In this document: piece by piece, positions 14,901 through 18,089 of the stretch
Position numbering within the stretch: the stretch's first letter is position 1
How the letters are laid out: the number at the start of each line of letters is the position of its first letter
Origin: Pseudomonadota bacterium
Lineage (GTDB): Bacteria > Myxococcota > Myxococcia > Myxococcales > Anaeromyxobacteraceae
Assembly (NCBI GenBank): GCA_023428085.1
Contig: JAEYZK010000225.1
Location: 1 to 18,089 of the forward strand
Direction of reading: 5' to 3'
DNA length: 18,089 bases
Notes under the pieces: model-generated
What the model was told of the DNA's origin: nothing
Databases searched by the model: none
Seen by the model: only the letters and a program-made list of their open reading frames with translations
Translations under genes and position numbers: made by a program

Positions 14901-14932
14901 ACGGGGGACGGTGACGGGTACGGGCTCGATGG

Positions 14933-16279
14933 CTAGCCCGGCACCGCCCTGCGGATCGGCGGGCCCTTCGCGAGATCGATGATCTCGGGCGAGAGCTGCC
15001 GCGTCCGCGGATCGATCGCGCGCACGAGCGGTCGGTCCCACAGATCGGGCGACCGTGCCGGCGCGGCGACCCGGGCGAAGCGCCCATCGTCGAGCTCGAG
15101 GAGCGTCCCCGGCGGATGGCGGCCGAGGGCGTTCACCAGCACCTGCGCGAGCAGGGGGTGGTAGAGCGTGCCGCCGGCCTTGAGCATCGCGCCGAGCGCG
15201 TCGGCGCGGAGCACGCGAGCGCCGTACAGCCGCGCCACGTTCACGTAGTCCTCCGCGAGCCGCAGGATCGCGCCGCCGGGCGTGGGGCGCGCGCCGGGGG
15301 TCGCGAAGTCGCGGTGGTGCTCGAGGATGGCACGGAGCCGGCGGACCTTGGCCTCATGGAACCCGCGCTGGCGGAGGACCACCCGGGCGCCCTCCAGCGG
15401 GTGGCGAGCGAACGCGGCCGGGCCGTCGCCCACGCCCGGCGCCAGGTAGCCCGTATCGTGGACGAGCGCCGCGATGCCGAGATCCTGGAGGAAGCCGGCG
15501 GAGAAGCCCGCGGTCCGCGCGGTGAGGAGCGCGACCATGGACACCTGGGTCGCGTGGATCGCGTGCGGCGCCGCCTCCGCAGGGAAGCCGCCCCAGAACG
15601 CGGGCGCGCCGAGCCCGAGATCGAGCACGTCGAGGACGGCCCGGCGAAGCGGGAGCGGGTTGAGCACACGCCCCTGCTCGAGGTTGGTCCACGTCTCGGA
15701 CACGAGCCCCAGGAGCTGCCGGATGACCTCGTCGGGCGTGCGCCGCTCCTCCCCCTCCTCGAGGCGCAGCCGAAAGACCCCCGCGGGCTCGACCGACGTC
15801 ACCTCGGCGGCATGGAGCGCCGCGATCAGCGCCTCCCGCTTCCCGCCACCCTCGGGCGGCGGGGCCGCGAGGGCGCCCACCACGGCGCGCACGGCGCCGT
15901 CCGCGAGCGGAGCGTGGAAGGAGAGACCGCCGGTGTCGTGCCGCCGGAGCTCGGCGCCGAGGTCCCGCGCCCCGGCCTTCCCCTCGTTCCGGATCCGCAC
16001 GTCGTTCACGTAGATCTGGTCCTCGACGGTCACGAGGTGGACCGTGCCGAGCAGCTCCACGAGGGCCGCGAGCGCCCTGCCGAACTCCGCCACCGGCGCG
16101 TCGAAGGCGCGGTTCTCCGGCGTGTGGACGCGCGTGAGCTTGAGCAGGCCGGAGAGCAGGTGGGCCATCTGCTCGCCCGAGTCGCGGACCCGCTGCGCGA
16201 GGTCCCGATCCTCGCCGGCCCGCGCGCGGCCGAGCGCCCTGGCGAGGTCCGCCTGCGCCTGGAGCAGATCGTCCGTCAT
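14933..16279 (-). CDS. Degenerate HD-GYP-type protein with N-terminal sensory-like module
   Basis: The product has 448 residues. An N-terminal helical part (1-75) and an alpha/beta module (about 76-140) precede an HD-type domain (about 195-400). HD residues are present: H242 in HAIHATQVS, H274-D275 in ALVHDTGYLAPG, H293 in RHPLEGARVVL, H321-H322 in ILEHHRDFA and D344 in LAEDYVNVA. The GYP signature that follows HHE in active cyclic-di-GMP phosphodiesterases is missing (TPGARPTPGG at that place), so activity on cyclic di-GMP is doubtful. The C-terminus (LLELDDGRFARVAAP.....RPLVRAI) matches the tail commonly found after HD-GYP domains in this family. The ATG overlaps the stop of the HEAT-repeat gene as ATGA, so the two are translationally coupled and probably work together. 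The start at 16279 is set by this overlap. Confidence 0.82.
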   Translation of the reverse strand: MTDDLLQAQADLARALGRARAGEDRDLAQRVRDSGEQMAHLLSGLLKLTRVHTPENRAFDAPVAEFGRALAALVELLGTVHLVTVEDQIYVNDVRIRNEGKAGARDLGAELRRHDTGGLSFHAPLADGAVRAVVGALAAPPPEGGGKREALIAALHAAEVTSVEPAGVFRLRLEEGEERRTPDEVIRQLLGLVSETWTNLEQGRVLNPLPLRRAVLDVLDLGLGAPAFWGGFPAEAAPHAIHATQVSMVALLTARTAGFSAGFLQDLGIAALVHDTGYLAPGVGDGPAAFARHPLEGARVVLRQRGFHEAKVRRLRAILEHHRDFATPGARPTPGGAILRLAEDYVNVARLYGARVLRADALGAMLKAGGTLYHPLLAQVLVNALGRHPPGTLLELDDGRFARVAAPARSPDLWDRPLVRAIDPRTRQLSPEIIDLAKGPPIRRAVPG

Positions 16280-17964
16280 GGCGCACCGCCCGGCGCCTGA
16301 CGCCGCGCCTCCGCCCGGCGCCGGCCGACGGTGCCGTGCACGTGCCGCCGGAGCTCCTCCCCGGCCCACTTCGCCACGGCCTCGAGGCGCTGCTCGGCCT
16401 CCGGCCCCGGGATGACGCCCAGCCCCGCGACCGCCGCCCAGCGCAGGATCTCGTCGTGTTCGCTCCCGCGGAGCCCGCCCAGCAGGCTCCGCTTGTGCTC
16501 GAGCCAGCCGTCGAACAGGCGCAGCGCCGCGCCCGCGTGCAGCGCGCCCAGCGTGCGCCCCAGCGCGGCGGCCTCCTCGCGCGAGCAGGACTTCCGACCC
16601 GTGAGCGCGTCCGCGACGGTCCGGGCCGCGGCCGTATCGCCGTGGTGCTCGAGCGCCTGCGCGGCGGCGATCCGGATCGCCTCGACCGGCGACCGGAGCG
16701 CCTCGACGAACGGCGCCGCCGGGAGCCGCTGGGCGGAGCCGGCCAGCGCGCGGAGCGCCTCGAGCTGGAGCGAGTCGTCGGCGTGACCGAGGAGCGCGAG
16801 CGACACCGGGTCGGCGCGGTCCGGCGCCCGCTGCGCGAGCAGCTTCAGGAGCTCGCGCACGAGCTCCACGCCGAGCCCCGGGAGCTTGGCCGCGACCGCG
16901 TCCGCGTCCGCAGGGAGCCGCGCCTCGATGACCGCGAGCAGCGCCCTGCGCCGGGCGGGGGCCTCCTCGGTCGCGAGGCGGTCCATGACCGCCGCCGCGG
17001 GCACGAACGGGACGAGCCGCAGCGCCTCGGGCGGCAGCGCGCCGCCCTGCGCCGGCAGGCTCCCGAGCACCACCTCGAGGAGCCGCGCGTCCGCGAGCCC
17101 GCGCAGGAGCTCGTCGCGCAGCGGCCCCGCCGGGAGGCGCAGCGGCAGCTCGGCCAGGGACGCGAGCAGCCCGAGCTGCCCGTCCGCCACGAGGAAGTCG
17201 CGGAGCTCGCCGCAGAGCTGGGCCACCTCGGCGGAGGGCAGGTCGCCGCGCGCAGCCCAGGCGACGAGCTCGGCGGCGAGCCGCACGCCGGAGACGCCCA
17301 GCGCCTCCGGGGCCTCCTCGCCGCGCAGCGCGCCGAGCGCGGGTTCCGGGATCGGCGCGTAGGCGATCGGCCCGGGGGGCGGCAGCTTCGGGAACGGCGT
17401 GTCGAACCCGGGCGGCGGCTCACCGCCGCGGTGGCGCAGCCCGGCGTCGGCGGTCCGCTCGTCGGAGGTGTAGCCCTCGACGGCCGCGAACGAGATCGAC
17501 CGGAACTCCGCCTTGCGGAGGAGCGTGACGACGTCGTCCTCTGCCTGCCGCACGCCGACGAACCGGAGGGCCAGGATCTGGAGGAGCCGGAGGAGCTCGT
17601 CTGCGTTCACGCCGCGCCCGAAGGTGACCCGGCGCACGCCGTCCCGGAACAGCTTGAACGCGAGCGATCGCTCCCGGTCCTCCTCCCGGTACACGACCTC
17701 CGCGCCGCAGAGCAGCTCGAACGGCTTCACCGCGAGCTCGACCGGTCCGCCGGCCGTGGCCGCCTGCGCCCGCGCGTGATAGTCCCCGATGAACTGGCGG
17801 ACGAGCGCGTTCCCGGCGTCGTAGAGGGTGAAGGCGCGCGCCGCCTTGGCGAGCGCGACGACGAGGCCGGCGGCAGCCTGCCCCCGCGGCGAGGCCGGGG
17901 ACGCGAGCGGGGTCGCGTCGGAGTCGTGGGCGGGCGCGGGGGTCGTGGTCGGCCGGTCGTGCAT
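16276..17964 (-). CDS. HEAT-repeat-like protein partnered with the HD-GYP-type protein
   Basis: The product has 562 residues with no signal peptide or membrane helix. Residues about 28-170 form an N-terminal module: VALAKAARAFTLYDAGNALVRQFI, then LAFKLFRDGVRRVTFGRGVNADELLRLLQIL. It resembles the N-terminus of the downstream HD-GYP-type protein in order of elements. A Pro/Gly linker (about 178-212) leads to a helical repeat region (about 225-540). There, paired helices such as DPVSLALLGHADDSLQLEALRALAG and SPVEAIRIAAAQALEHHGD have the HEAT/PBS-lyase repeat pattern used for protein-protein contacts. The ATG at 17964 has GGGAG a few bases upstream; TTGACC at 18006-18001 could be a -35 element, but no good -10 is seen. 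The stop overlaps the next start as ATGA. The family appears common in Myxococcota, with no assigned function that I know of. Confidence 0.8.
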   Translation of the reverse strand: MHDRPTTTPAPAHDSDATPLASPASPRGQAAAGLVVALAKAARAFTLYDAGNALVRQFIGDYHARAQAATAGGPVELAVKPFELLCGAEVVYREEDRERSLAFKLFRDGVRRVTFGRGVNADELLRLLQILALRFVGVRQAEDDVVTLLRKAEFRSISFAAVEGYTSDERTADAGLRHRGGEPPPGFDTPFPKLPPPGPIAYAPIPEPALGALRGEEAPEALGVSGVRLAAELVAWAARGDLPSAEVAQLCGELRDFLVADGQLGLLASLAELPLRLPAGPLRDELLRGLADARLLEVVLGSLPAQGGALPPEALRLVPFVPAAAVMDRLATEEAPARRRALLAVIEARLPADADAVAAKLPGLGVELVRELLKLLAQRAPDRADPVSLALLGHADDSLQLEALRALAGSAQRLPAAPFVEALRSPVEAIRIAAAQALEHHGDTAAARTVADALTGRKSCSREEAAALGRTLGALHAGAALRLFDGWLEHKRSLLGGLRGSEHDEILRWAAVAGLGVIPGPEAEQRLEAVAKWAGEELRRHVHGTVGRRRAEARRQAPGGAP

Positions 17965-18006
17965 GGCTCCCGCTCGACTTCACACCCGGTACCGGTTTCG
18001 GGTCAA

Positions 18007-18089
18007 GTCGGTGATCAGTGGACGGTCGTCGGTTATCAGTTGAAGGCCGACAACCGACAACCGACAACCGACAACCGACAACCGACAAC
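18007..18089. repeat. Minisatellite: degenerate 21-nt-period repeat followed by six CCGACAA units
   Basis: GTCGGTGATCAGT (18007-18019) recurs with one change at 18028-18040. From 18047 to the end of the window, CCGACAA is repeated six times with a trailing C. The array runs off the end, so its true length is unknown. It lies upstream of the HEAT-repeat gene. It holds no plausible gene; such arrays often break assemblies. Confidence 0.9.

Noticed and set aside
14803..15087. Longer N-terminus for the radical SAM protein
   Set aside because: The extra codons encode Pro/Ala/Gly low complexity from a DNA repeat and overlap the HD-GYP gene; family members start close to the GTG at 14802.
14933..16279. 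Active cyclic-di-GMP phosphodiesterase
   Set aside because: The GYP signature is absent although HD-type residues remain, so only a degenerate HD-GYP-type call is supported.

Overview
The window reads as a fragment of a very GC-rich (roughly 75 percent) Myxococcota genome, most likely Anaeromyxobacter or a close relative. The strongest clue is a protoglobin-coupled histidine kinase whose heme histidine, phospho-histidine and architecture match, as I remember it, AfGcHK of Anaeromyxobacter sp. Fw109-5. A sigma-54 response regulator, a Ser/Thr kinase with a C-terminal TPR-like region, an ECF-type sigma factor and a degenerate HD-GYP protein are also typical of this group. The first ~320 bases do not fit: they encode a piece of a Bacteroidota-type SusD protein at lower GC, joined in frame to the C-terminal tail of a HerA-like (DUF853) ATPase. 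The other end stops inside a heptanucleotide repeat. Both ends therefore look like assembly limits.

Layout. 1-418: SusD/HerA chimera. 501-1383: an NTF2-like protein (+) converging on an exported DUF2141-like protein (-). 1560-3078: an alkylglycerol-monooxygenase-like membrane hydroxylase and MscL (+). 3328-4535: a KGG-repeat basic stress protein (-), divergent from an FNR-like Crp/Fnr regulator (+). 4635-5312: TatA and a STAS-like protein (+). 5377-7640: the globin-coupled kinase and a receiver-kinase hybrid (+), closed by a hairpin terminator at 7764-7802. 7808-14074 is one long minus-strand run: sigma-54 response regulator, TPR Ser/Thr kinase, a 54-residue Lys/Ala/Thr peptide, a graspetide-type ATP-grasp ligase, then a sigma factor. 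14167-17964 (-): TatD-associated radical SAM protein, degenerate HD-GYP protein and HEAT-repeat protein. No gene-free stretch exceeds 300 bases.

How the genes may work together. Two modules point to oxygen or redox sensing: the FNR-like regulator (four cysteines and an FNR-type recognition helix, with an FNR-like box upstream of its own gene) and the heme-globin kinase relay. The most novel-looking unit is the peptide plus ATP-grasp pair at 8475-9616. The peptide stop codon overlaps the ligase GTG start (GTGA), the peptide has a strong Shine-Dalgarno site, and a hairpin lies just upstream. The ligase resembles MvdC/MvdD-type peptide-modifying enzymes, but the peptide is a histone-H1-like polycation with almost no acidic residues, so ordinary graspetide macrocyclisation is unlikely. 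Its placement between a Ser/Thr kinase and a sigma factor suggests a signalling-linked peptide modification system that I cannot match to a described one. All functional statements are inferred from sequence patterns; no search was run.
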